Assembly (NCBI GenBank): GCA_003427395.1 | Contig: BFEA01000059.1 | Coordinates: 3,629 to 37,693, forward strand | Direction: 5' to 3' | DNA from: Chara braunii | Taxonomy: Eukaryota > Streptophyta > Charophyceae > Charales > Characeae | DNA length: 34,065 nucleotides | In this document: positions 19,440-28,440 of the stretch, one piece after another | Position numbering within the stretch: the stretch's first letter is position 1 | Layout: every line of letters starts with the position of its first letter | Position numbers and translations under genes: made by a program | The notes under the pieces: generated by a model | The model's database searches: none | Seen by the model: the letters and a program-made list of their open reading frames with translations, nothing else | What the model was told of the DNA's origin: nothing

Positions 19440-20214
19440 CCCATCGTCTGCTGATTCCAAGGTTGAAGTTTGTCATGCTTTTTATGTTGAGCCTTGGGAG
19501 GAATCTGAAACGGTTGGCTTTCATTATCACTTAGAGCATTGGGCTGAGATGAAACATCAACGTGTTCAAGGAACAGTAAAGTTAATTTTCTTCAAACTTC
19601 TCAGAAACCACCACTATCTCTGTGTCTTGATTGATTGTGGTGTGGCGACTAACTTCATGTCACCTCACGGGATATGCAAAGTGGGTTTGCGGATGAAGCG
19701 AGTGGCTTTGCAGAACCCTTGTCGGACTCAAGTAGGCAACAAAGAGGTTGTCTCATCTACGCATGCAGTCAAAGGTGTGCTCACTACCTTTGACAAGGAC
19801 AAAACAATCACCCACGCATTGAACTTTTATGTCCTTGACAAGTGTCCCTTCGACGTAGTCCTTGGCTTGGGCTGGCTGCAGCCCCAATGCAAATGGACCA
19901 AGTGGAAAGAGCCACTTTTCATGGTCAAAGATGCTCGAAGGAACAAGCTTCCCGTCCTCTTGGATGAGAAGCTTAAGTTCCGAATGACTTTTCTCAATGC
20001 CATGCAGTTCTGCAAGAAGTGGCACAAACACAAAGAGGATGAACAATTGTATGTTGCCTTCGTTCGCCCTACTTATGTGCCTACTATTTTGCGACTAGTA
20101 CTAATTTATCTAATGAATCTACTTCTAGCACTTCTACTTCTCTACCTACCCCTAGTCCAAATGACTCTACTTCAGATTCGGTCGCCTCCATTCATAATTT
20201 GCGACCTGATCTAG
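19440..20214 (+). pseudogene. pro: A2 aspartic protease region
   Basis: Before the ATG at 19549, EPWEESETVGFHYHLEHWAEM is legible in frame. The active-site box reads VLIDCGVATNFMSPHG, with Asp-Cys-Gly at 19633-19641; the inserted Val distinguishes it from the DCGAT of A1. The following LDKCPFDVVLGLGWLQPQC is the second conserved block of retropepsins. Around 20085-20200 the frame shifts into a spurious Leu-rich tail; the true linker continues in other frames toward RT. No stop lies in the core, so this is the best-preserved A2 enzyme segment besides integrase. Confidence 0.78.
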
Positions 20215-21020
20215 GTGACCCTTTTGCTGATCCCTCACCCCCACCGGGTCCCAACAAGCATTCAAAACCTACTCAACCGATTCTCGAAAGTTCTGGCCGA
20301 ACCACGTGGAGTTCCTACGCGATCGGTCCGACACACGATCGAGTTGGTCGAAGGTGTTGTTCATCCAAAGGGTTGTGTATACCGAATGGGATCCGGCGAG
20401 TTGGAGGAACTCCGAAAATAAATCGATGAGATGATCGACAAGGGATGGATTAAGCCTAGCGAATCTGAAGTTGGTGCACCTGTTTTGTTTGTCCCAAAGA
20501 AAGAAGGCAAACTCGCATTTGTTATCGCGGTTTAAACCGCATCACAAGAAAGAATGCATACCCATTGCCACACATAAATGATTTGCTTGATGTTGCAGAT
20601 GGGTGCAAGGTGTTCTCCAAGATCGACCTCAATTCTGGATACCACAGGATTGAAGTCGATCCTACGGACCAGCACAAGACTGCGTTCAAGACACGCGATT
20701 GGTTTTACGAATTTAGTGTAATGCCCTTCGGTCTCACGAATGCACCGACCACCTTTCAAAGCCTTATGGACAAGGTCCTCCGCGAATAGATTGGTCGGTT
20801 TGCGGTGGTATATCTCGATGATATTCTGATCTTCAGCAAATCCATCAAGGAACATATGAAGCACCTTGAGGAAGTGTTCACCATCCTCAAGAAAACGCAA
20901 CTCCATCTTAACTTAGAGAAATATGAGTTTGGGAGGGATGGCGTCATCTATCTTGGGCATAGGTTGTCTGTTGCAGGCCTAGAGCTTGAGGCAACCAAGG
21001 TTGAGGTCATACGCGACTAG
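20199..21020 (+). pseudogene. pol: A2 reverse transcriptase
   Basis: The linker (GVPTRSVRHTIELVEG, CVYRMGSGELEEL) ends at a stop near 20419. IDEMIDKGWIKPSESEVGAPVLFVPKK follows, then a small deletion just before YRGLNRITRKN shifts the frame. The core continues from 20565: [50 protein letters not shown] at 20787, then the catalytic box VVYLDDILIF with both aspartates present (YLDD at 20811-20822), and the thumb KHLEEVFTILKKT...YLGHRL, ending at a TAG at 21018 where A1 has Trp. It is the only Gypsy RT in the window with an intact YLDD, but it is not translatable as a whole. Confidence 0.85.
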
Positions 21021-21590
21021 CCTCAACCCGCGAACATCCGCGAACTGCGTTCTTTCCTTGGTCTCGCATCATACTATCGAAAGTTTGTGCCCCGATTCTC
21101 TATTGTTGCTCGCCCGTTGTCCCGATTAACAAGCAATAACATATCTTACACATGGGATGCAACATGTGAGACCGCATTTCAAACCTTGAAAGAGGCCTTC
21201 GTAAGTGACCCTGTACTCCGCATTGCAGATTCCAAACTGACATTCGTAGTTACTGCGGATGCAAGCCAGTATGGGATTGGCGCAGTGCTCCAACAAGATG
21301 ACGGTGATGGCTTGCGGCCACTCGAGTACTACAAAAAATGCATGCCCAACGAAAAGGTAGCTACTTCCACCTATATGCGTGAGCTCTATGTTTTGCGTAT
21401 GGTTTTGGACCCTACTGCAAAGTGTTCTCGGGTCACGAGACTTTGAAGTGGATCAAAGAACAAACCACCTTGTCCACTACGTTAACTTGCTGGTTCCATT
21501 AGATCGACATTTTTTATTTTGAAGTAAAACACAAAAAGTGTTGTTATAACTAAGTTGCTGATGCATTGTCTTGCCACCCCGAGTACATGA
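21021..21590 (+). pseudogene. pol: A2 RNase H domain (internally deleted)
   Basis: The frame continues with PQPANIRELRSFLGLASYYRKFVPRF, a typical connection. RNase H then shows TADASQYGIGAVLQQ (first catalytic Asp present) and TYMRELYVLRMVLD (catalytic Glu present). A frame change after RMVLDP removes the expected HWKHYLLG block; downstream KWIKEQTTLSTTLT and VADALS, the C-terminal RNase H tail, appear in another frame with stops. It degrades the RNA of RNA-DNA hybrids in the family. Confidence 0.8.
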
Positions 21591-22672
21591 CTTCCCTGGT
21601 GAACTTCTACGACCTCCGGAAGAAACTGAAAGAGGAGATCGTAGAGCATACTGCCAAGGACCCGAAAGTTAGTCCAATCCTCGAGCAGTTGCTGGATGAC
21701 CCCAACAATCAGCCTGATTTTCACGAATATGGAGGACTGGTTTTCCGACGCTATGAAAATAACGACCGTTTGTGTGTACCCAACCATGAGCCTGTAGGCA
21801 CACAGTTTTTGGACTTGGATCACGGCCGAAGTGCGCACTTCGGCATGGCAAAAACGTACGGAAGCCTATTGAGACAGTTTGAGTTGCCTGGTATGAAAGG
21901 ATTTGTCGAAAAGTTTGTGGTTGAGTGTCAAGTCTATCAACAAATCAAACCATCCAGACAAAAGCCCATGAGGCTACTTACACCTCTTCCCATTCCCAAT
22001 GGTCCCGAGGAGTCTGTCTTTATCGACTTCACCGACATGGGAAAGGTACGTAAGAATGGCTATTCGCAAGTGATGGTGATTGTTGATCGCTTTTCTAAAT
22101 TCCTCAATCTGATTCCCTTGCCATCTCATCCCCCAACTGAAGTTGTGATCCGTGAGTTCGAACAAAAGTATATTATGCAGTTTGGAACCCCGAAAACTCT
22201 TGTGAGTGATCGGGACTCGCACTTCATAAGTATTGAATGGAAGGACTTCACATCCCAACTCCCTGACCTCAGACTATGCATGACATCTGGCCGACATCCC
22301 GAAGCCAACAGATTGGCTGAGGAGATTAACTAGACTGCGTTCCAACTACTCCGCGCTTTAATCATTCCGGATCAGGAAACGTGGGATGAAGAGTTGTATT
22401 TAGTCAAGGGGTTGTACAACAACTCTATCCATTCTTCCACCGACATGACGCTGAACAGGCTGCATTACGGTTGGCAGATTCGTAATCCGCTTTCCTACTT
22501 ATTCCCTGAACAGCCAACAAGTTTAACGCTCGACAGACCTGGCTTCAGTGCCAAGTATGATTGCTTGCTCAAAGTTGCTATCGCAACAATGACCAAGCGA
22601 CGACACACAATGATCCATCATGCGAACAAGAAATGCCAACCTTCGGATATTAAAGTGGAAAGTTATGTCTGA
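21566..22672 (+). pseudogene. pol: A2 integrase
   Basis: The open part, 21566-22333, has the N-terminal zinc-binding region (GRSAHFGMAKTYG), but its last Cys is Tyr: CQVYQQIK, codon 21935-21937, TGT to TAT. The catalytic core keeps the D, D, E triad: SVFIDFTDMGK, LVSDRDSHF and the Glu of GRHPEAN. A TAG at 22331 replaces the expected Gln after EEIN; the frame resumes (22334-22672) with TAFQLLRALI, DEELYLVKGLYNNSIHSST and NRLHYGW, ending at TGA 22670. Integrase joins element ends to chromosomal DNA. Apart from the stop and the zinc-site change, this is the most complete pol domain here. Confidence 0.85.
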
Positions 22673-22673
22673 G

Positions 22674-23079
22674 TTGAGATGTTTGAATTCTCAGAAGAAA
22701 AGGAGTGTCACACAAACTTTTCTCACTCTATTACGGTCGTTGAGAAGTTCTAGATGTGATTGGCAAAGATGGATTCGGCCCCTCATACATAGTTGTTGGG
22801 CCTCCTCATTTGTGCACATACCCTGTCTTTCATGCATCAAAATTGTATATACACTGTGATGCTAAGTCCTTCGATTATCGTAAAGACATGATTCCTCGTG
22901 CAATCAATGGCGGTCATGAGATAGATAGAATCAAACATCACGTAGGGAAGGGACGTAACAGACAGTACCAGGTTCACTTTATGTATCACCCGTTGGACGA
23001 TCTCCACTGGATCTCCAAGAAGGAACTGTTGTGCAGCGCACCTCGCGTTGTTAAAGCCTACGAGCGACAAATCGCCTAA
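22674..23079 (+). pseudogene. A2 integrase C terminus with chromodomain-like segment
   Basis: A frame from 22756 to 23079 reads IGKDGFGPSYIVVGPPHLCTYPVFHASKLY, the usual end of the integrase C-terminal domain, then EIDRIKHHVGKGRNRQYQVHF and a DDLHWISKKELLCSAP...VVKAYER segment. That pattern (Ile-X2-Ile, Tyr-X-Val-X-Phe, Trp, then a C-terminal helix) resembles the chromodomain of chromoviruses, which steers integration to heterochromatin. It ends at a TAA at 23077-23079. A frameshift separates it from the integrase core. Confidence 0.7.
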
Positions 23080-23221
23080 TGCTGTACCTAAAATCTTTGC
23101 CGAACTCATTGCTACGGATTACTCTCGAAATCTCTTTGCTTTGTTTGCTTACAATGCATTTGTCAGGCACTCAGAACGAGTTACTCGCTCCAAGGGACCT
23201 CGCTCTTAAGGGGGGGGTTAG
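23080..23221 (+). other. A2 3' untranslated segment
   Basis: From the chromodomain stop to the LTR; no gene. Includes the polypurine tract. Confidence 0.6.
23207..23217 (+). promoter_or_regulatory. Polypurine tract of A2
   Basis: AAGGGGGGGG lies four or five bases before the 3' LTR start TGTAATGACC (23222). It would prime plus-strand synthesis in the family. Confidence 0.7.
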
Positions 23222-24401
23222 TGTAATGACCTGACGAAACACGGATTGAGACACACAACTGATTTATGAGTTTGCTCATGGACTGAATGGTTTGCTGAGT
23301 TCCCCTTTGCTGGTGAGTTCTCTAAGTCTATGTGTGTGCACGCTTGCTGGTCTGCATGCCTGTCTGAGTGCTTGTCGACTTGAGTGTGTGTGTGACCCGC
23401 AAGGGCACTTGTTCGTTCATTGCGCGCAAAGGGCAGGTACTTACCTGTGGCCAAGAAATTGAGGATTGAAGCGGGGAAAACACTCAAGTGGTGGGGAAAG
23501 AGGCCCGCAACACATGAAGCAGCGGGAAACACTCAAGTAGAAGGTAGGCTAGTACCACACCATTTAGAGGTAGATGTGTCGGGTACTCTAGGCCGAGCAG
23601 AAGAAGACAAAAGTTGGCATTTTTAGAGGCCCAGCAGTTGTAGGCTAGGTCTAGGCGGGTACCAGCCCAACCAGCCTGAGTCTAGGGCCTGTACGGGCAA
23701 TGCCAGAGTCTGCAATGATGTTTCCCTCCGAAAGGGAGGAGGTACCGGTTGCTTGGAAGGCCAAGCGGCGTGGAAGTCACTGCCCAAGAGGCAAGTAGGC
23801 CGCTATATCTCCAGGCCGAGCGAAGAGCCCGACCTCATTGTCGGTGTGCACGTTTGGCAACACACTGGTTGGAGCGCTGGCTGGAGCAGCGCTAGCAAGG
23901 AGCAGCGCTGCTGGGGAGGAGCAAGGACAGGAGGAGGAAGAAGACCAGGACTAGGAGGGAGGAGTGTCAAAGGTACTTACTTGGCTATGGTGGATGCCAT
24001 CTTCATCACCTTGGTGGGCGCTGCAGCAGGAAGGCCCCAACTGGGGTAGAGCAACACACCAAGAAGCTTTGAGGCAGAGTCAGGCATGGCGGCCTGAGCT
24101 AGAGCAGCCATAGTTGTTTTGTGTTGTCCTTTGGACATAAGGGAAAGGCCCGAGTAGTCCGCCATAGCCTCAGCCTTGGACGAAGGAAGAGGAAGGGTAG
24201 CCGTGGCTATGGTGGACCTCATGTGATACCTGCACCAGAAGAGGGCTTCAGACATTGATTCTTGTTCATCCATTCAACATTATTATTATTATTTCTTGTG
24301 TGAATAAGAGAGGAGAAGATAAGAAGGAGGAGAGTGGTTGACGAAGAAGAAGATCATTACCATTTGTCTTTGCTGGTATACATCATCTTCTTCTTCTTTC
24401 T

Positions 24402-24432
<31 letters not shown>

Positions 24433-24529
24433 CCTCTCTCTCCTCTCAAGTTCATTCATTTCTTTTGCAATTGGACGGGATTGCACTTTCTGATGAATGT
24501 GTATTTCGAAATTGGCCAGGGTCATAACA
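23222..24529 (+). repeat. 3' LTR of A2
   Basis: 1308 bp, TGTAATGACC...GGTCATAACA. Its start follows the polypurine tract and its end abuts the outer piece of the inverted-repeat arm. Matches the A1 5' LTR and, in part, 10413-11410. Contains CGCTATATCT at 23801-23810 (TATA candidate) and a CTT/CTTCTT microsatellite at about 24385-24430. No coding content. Confidence 0.85.
23801..23810 (+). promoter_or_regulatory. Candidate TATA box in the A2 LTR
   Basis: CGCTATATCT, conserved with A1 9751-9760 on the minus strand. Candidate only. Confidence 0.3.
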
Positions 24530-24624
24530 CAGACAACAACAAGAAAGAAAGCAAAAGTTCAAGGAAATATGGCAGTTTCGGTGAAAAATTCGCCAAAAAT
24601 GACACCACCTATTAACCATTAGTG
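24530..24624 (-). repeat. Right arm of the inverted repeat, outer piece
   Basis: Complement of 15703-15790, directly after the A2 LTR end. Together with 16191-16227 it rebuilds the arm that A2 interrupted. Confidence 0.75.
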
Positions 24625-24639
24625 GATAACAAGAAGTGT

Positions 24640-24790
24640 TGTTCATGACTATGTCAAGGACGTAGTCTGCACATTCTCCTATAGAGAAGGGGAACTGAAT
24701 CACAGGATTTTGTTCTAGTCAGCGATGACTTGCCTTTCGATATGTTGTTTGGTATATACTACGTCGAGGTTGCCAAGCCCCGGTTTGACT
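24640..24790 (+). pseudogene. pro: Element C protease fragment
   Basis: The plus strand reads DYVKDVVCTFSYREGELNHRILF, then with a one-base shift LVSDDLPFDMLFGIYYVEVAKP. The D-L-P-F-D-M-L-x-G block is the second conserved region of Ty3/Gypsy retropepsins. The fragment is cut at 24791 by the TIR element, and the pol linker resumes at 25701. The protease active-site box (D-S/T-G-A) is not present in the window. Confidence 0.55.
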
Positions 24791-25079
24791 ACCGTCTTCC
24801 CCCAAACATAACGCATATGTGTTGTATTCGAGTTTTCCAAAAAAAACGGTTTTCGAAAAGTTAGACACTTTTCTTCAAATACAAGGCCACTTCGAATATA
24901 ACGCATATGCGTTCTATTCGAATAATACCCATATGCATTATACTTGAATTTCATGAAGAGAAAATCGTTGTATTCGAATATAACCTTTTTTTTTTTTTTT
25001 TCGAAGGTCAACGCCTGCTCCGTTCTTGCCCTGCTGAACGGGACAGGCTCGTGCAGGCCTGTAATCACAGATCACTGCC

Positions 25080-25082
<3 letters not shown>

Positions 25083-25141
<59 letters not shown>

Positions 25142-25142
25142 N

Positions 25143-25216
<74 letters not shown>
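25083..25216 (+). repeat. (CT)n microsatellite
   Basis: About 134 bp of uninterrupted CT with one N at 25142. The N probably marks where the assembler could not resolve the length, so true length is uncertain. Ser-Leu-rich frames across it are artefacts. Confidence 0.95.
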
Positions 25217-25222
<6 letters not shown>

Positions 25223-25232
25223 CGAAGGCGCT

Positions 25233-25327
25233 TCTAACAGCCAAGAAAGTGGCGCTTCTTACAACCAAGAATGTGGCGCGGCCAAGAAAGTGGCGCGCCC
25301 AAGAAAGTGGCGCGCCCCAGAAAGTGG
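25233..25327 (+). repeat. Short GC-rich tandem repeats
   Basis: CAAGAAAGTGGCGCG-type units recur about five times, first at roughly 28-bp and later at 17-18-bp spacing. GGCGCGCC palindromes occur within. No gene. Confidence 0.7.
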
Positions 25328-25700
25328 AAAATAAGAAAGCCACTCACCAAGGTCTCGCTACACTACCATGGTCATCGAGACAAAAAAGAAAGGGGTTGTA
25401 TTTGTCCACGGTCTAGTGGAAGATTCATTCACATTTTGCACATTTGATGAGGAGTGGAGCAAGGGCCCAAGTAGGGGAAAGGAATGAAACTCAACCCAGA
25501 ACATAGAAAGGTACGTCGCTACTTTACTTTTACCTTTTTGCCAAGGCTCTCTGAGGCCCCCAGTCGTGGTCCAGAACTGACCCTACTCAGCCTAAGCCCG
25601 ACCCCCTTATGCAGGCAAAGTTGGTCTCGTTCACTCGAACATAACACATATGCGTTGTATTCGTTTACAACGCATATGCCTTATGTTCGGGGGAAGACGG

Positions 25701-26640
25701 TAGCACAGGAAATTGTTGCTACAGAAATTGCCAAGTGGGAGTGTTGTTAGCCTTACAAAGTGGAAAGCTGGCAGGTTACGGGGCTCGTATGGCTGCATAT
25801 CTGCACAATCGTTCTATAATTATCATAAACAAAATCGGGAGGAGGGTATGTATCTAGTATTTGTCTCTGAGAAAAGGAGGCCATTAAAACACCCCTAGAG
25901 AAAGAAGAAGTCGTCGCTAAATATTTCGCCCTATTCCAAGAGCCTACAAGGGTAGTACAAAAGGCGGTCGTCCACGCTACAAAGATCATTCCTGGAGCAA
26001 AGTGCCAAAGGGAAGGATCTATAGGATGGCTCCTGGGGAGTTTTGAGGAACTTTGTTGCCAAATGAAAGAGCTAACGGAGAAGGGTTGGATACGGCCCAA
26101 CACATCTCCCTACCGTGCATGCGTACTATTCGTCTCGAAGAAAGGGGGATCTTTGAGAATGTGCATTGATTATAGAGGCCTCAACGCCATCACCCTTAAT
26201 AATGCTAAGCCTCTACCCCGCATCGACGACCTTTTGGATAGACTGCAGGGATGTAGATACTTCTAAGATAGATTTAAAGTTTGGTTACCATCAGATTGCG
26301 ATTAGGCCTGCGGATCAACACAAAACCGCTTTCAAGACCCGGTACGGTCTGTACGAGTTTATGTGATGCCTTTCGGATTATGCAATGCGCCGGTACATTC
26401 CATCACACGATGAATTGGATATTGCACCATTACTTAGATAAGTTTATCGTCGTGTACCTCGACAACTGGTCGAGGAGCACGAGTAACACGTTGATATTGT
26501 GCTTGGCCTCTCGCAACAACACCAATATAAAATAAACTTGGAGAAATGTGAGTTAGACAGGTTAAAACCAGATATATGTAACCACGGAATGTAAGCAACT
26601 TCGGTTGCAGCACGGAGGCCCTATGGTAGTTGGGGAGGGA
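25701..26640 (+). pseudogene. pol: Element C pol: linker and reverse transcriptase
   Basis: The linker ([30 protein letters not shown] at 25896) and [20 protein letters not shown] lead to the [51 protein letters not shown], then after a shift [13 protein letters not shown] and [14 protein letters not shown], follow the Ty3/Gypsy RT order. The catalytic box reads VVYLDN (YLDN at 26455-26466), so the second Asp is Asn. Primer-grip and thumb sequences after it are scrambled. It is a separate lineage from family A: RPNTSPY and [18 protein letters not shown] differ from the A copies. Confidence 0.82.
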
Positions 26641-26699
26641 AACCAACCTTTATAGGCAGTGAAGAGGGTCAGTCAGATTCCACAGACGAACAAGAGCCT

Positions 26700-27345
26700 T
26701 CCTACGGATAAGGTCACTTCAATATCTTATATTTGGGTCATGAGATATCTGCGGATGGACTTAGGTCGAAAAATGCCAAGTTGACTCGTATTAGGGACTG
26801 GCCACGGCCTCGGTGTAAGACTGAGGTGAGGTCCTTGGGGATGACGGATTATTACCATTTGTTTGTCATTAACTATACTACTATTGCAGCCACCTTGATG
26901 GAGATCACACACCTTAACACCCCTTGGGAGTAGATTGATGATTGCAAAAGAGCCTTCAAGAGGTTGAGTATGCTTTGATGCATCCTTAAGTCCTCAAACT
27001 TCTTGATCCGAAGAAGCCGTTTTGAGTTACCACTAACACAAGCCAATATGGCATTGGCATGATTCTTTGGCAGCAAGAGGGGAAGAAGTTGAGGCCGATA
27101 AAGTACATGAGCAAGAAGATGCCCTCCCAGAAGTTAGCCAAGTCCACGTTTGAGTGTGAGCTCTATGCCCTCTACAAGGCCTTGACACGTTGGAGACACT
27201 ATCTCTTGGGCAAATTTTTCATTGTGAATCCGCTCTATCATCTAGGGCTGATTACTTGGGCGCGTTGATCATGACACAACATTTGAAAGGTGAACATAAC
27301 AAGGTTGCGGATGCTCTATCATGTAGGGCTGATTACTTGGGCGCG
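26700..27345 (+). pseudogene. pol: Element C pol: connection and RNase H (chimeric)
   Basis: YLGHEISADGLRSKNAKLTRIRDWPRP and EVRSLGMTDYYHLF form the connection, ending at TAG 26931 where related proteins have Trp. RNase H begins as TTNTSQYGIGMIL: the first catalytic Asp is Asn (codon 27035-27037). YMSKKMPSQKLAKSTFECELYALYKAL and WRHYLLGKFF follow, with the Glu present. Then the sequence jumps to a misplaced copy of a downstream 33-bp block (27232-27264, copy at 27313-27345) and back to HLKGEHNKVADALS. The middle and last parts of the domain are therefore lost. Confidence 0.8.
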
Positions 27346-28440
27346 CTGTTTGGGCTCTCAAACGATCTGAGTCGATCTATGGTGGATGCCTACAAAGAGG
27401 ACGCACTCATGATGGACATCATGCATAAACTTGAGGCCAAAGACAAGGCCACTCACGATGAGTTTGTGCTGGTGGGCAGGCTGTTCCTTGAAAAGGCTGG
27501 GAATAAAAGACTATGCATTCCGAATAAAGAGTCTTTGCGTAGTTTACTTTCAGGAGAATGTCATGATGCGATTGGACACTTTGGCTACAAAAAGACTTCT
27601 ACGGAACTAGTGCAACACTTTTTGTGGCCCACTATGTTTGACGATGGTAAGCGATATGTGAAGACTTGCTAGGTTTGTCAGCACGACAAACCAAACAGAA
27701 CACGTAATTGAACTCTTCATGAACAACTGGTGCATGACTTTGGCTTGCCAAGGTCCAACGTGAGCGACAACGTTGTTCACTTTAATAGTGAACATTGGAA
27801 GAAAGCGGCCAAGCAAATGGGTACCCAACCACAAATGACTTCGGGAAATCATCCTGAAGCCAACGACCAGGCAGAATAGATGAACCATGTGGTGCAGCAT
27901 TTGCTCCGGCACTACATCAAGCCGAGACGAGATGATTGGGATGAGAACCTACCTCTCATTGCCAGCCTATACAACAAAGTTGTACACAACACCACCAACA
28001 TGAATCCCAACCAAGTACATCTTGGTTTGAAACCTAGGTCCGCCTCAGACTTCCTCTTACCTGAAAATCAGCCCACATCAACACTGGGCAACATTGAATT
28101 CGCTGTCCAGTATGATAAGATGTTGCAGCAGGCTGTTGAGCAGATCCAAAAGTCTCAGGATGCAATGATTGCATTCGGGAATAAGAGTAGAAGGCCATCA
28201 AACTTCAGGTCGGGGACAGGGTCTGGGTGAAGTCATCTGAAATGGGACAGGAACTAGGTATAACTAGGAAGTTCATGCCGCAATACATTGGGACTTGGGA
28301 AGTTCTGGATATTATCGGGAATGATCCTGATGGTCCGTCCTATGTCATCCGTATCCCTGGACATTTACGCTCCTACCCTGTTTTGGATGCCTCCAAGGTT
28401 GCACCTTACGCTAAGACAGACCTGTTCCCTTCGAGACGGT
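27280..28440 (+). pseudogene. pol: Element C pol: integrase
   Basis: The frame 27190-27672 holds the zinc-binding region CHDAIGHFGYKKTSTELVQ...YVKTC, then TAG at 27670 where Gln is expected, then VCQHDKP. The block with the first catalytic Asp is deleted (about 27690-27720). The rest reads VHDFGLPRSNVSDNVVHFNSE (second Asp), SGNHPEANDQAE (Glu), TAG at 27877, MNHVVQHLLRHYIKP, NEDLPLI-like DENLPLIASLYN, and after 28227 KFMPQYIGTWEVLDIIG...GPSYVIRIPGHLRSYPV. It is cut at 28440 by the TG...CA insertion and resumes at 30233. Confidence 0.82.

Larger units (their letters stand above)
16228..24529 (+). mobile_element. Ty3/Gypsy chromovirus-like retrotransposon copy A2 (aberrant 5' end)
   Basis: Plus-strand order: inverted LTR fragment, 26-28 bp of LTR end, primer-binding site, leader with stem-loop and putative intron, gag, protease, RT, RNase H, integrase, chromodomain-like C terminus, polypurine tract, full 3' LTR. 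The pol order PR-RT-RH-IN is that of Ty3/Gypsy, and a C-terminal chromodomain marks the chromovirus branch. Nearly every gene holds stops or frameshifts. The outer ends are both the U5 end of the LTR (TGTTATGG at left, GTCATAACA at right), so it lacks a usable 5' LTR. No clear target duplication is seen: flanks are CACACAAA and CAGACAAC. Confidence 0.88.
24792..25700. mobile_element. 0.9-kb TIR element in a TA target (MITE-like)
   Basis: Terminal inverted repeats start CCGTCTTCCCCC (24792-24803) and end with its exact complement (25689-25700). Identity continues imperfectly for about 40 bp. TA dinucleotides flank both ends (24790-24791 and 25701-25702). The element splits the C pol frame. It has no transposase; inside are five copies of a palindromic AACGCATATGCGTT-like motif, a T run (24987-25003), a long CT microsatellite and short GC-rich tandem repeats. 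TA duplication suits Tc1/mariner-type movement, but no transposase ties it to a superfamily. Confidence 0.65.

Noticed and set aside
16228-24529. An intact, possibly active retrotransposon
   Set aside because: RT keeps YLDD and integrase its D, D, E, but gag, RT, RNase H and integrase carry stops or frameshifts, and the 5' LTR is missing.
24907-25416. Open frames of Leu/Ser and Arg/Glu repeats across the CT tract, both strands
   Set aside because: They are translations of a dinucleotide repeat and have no domain.
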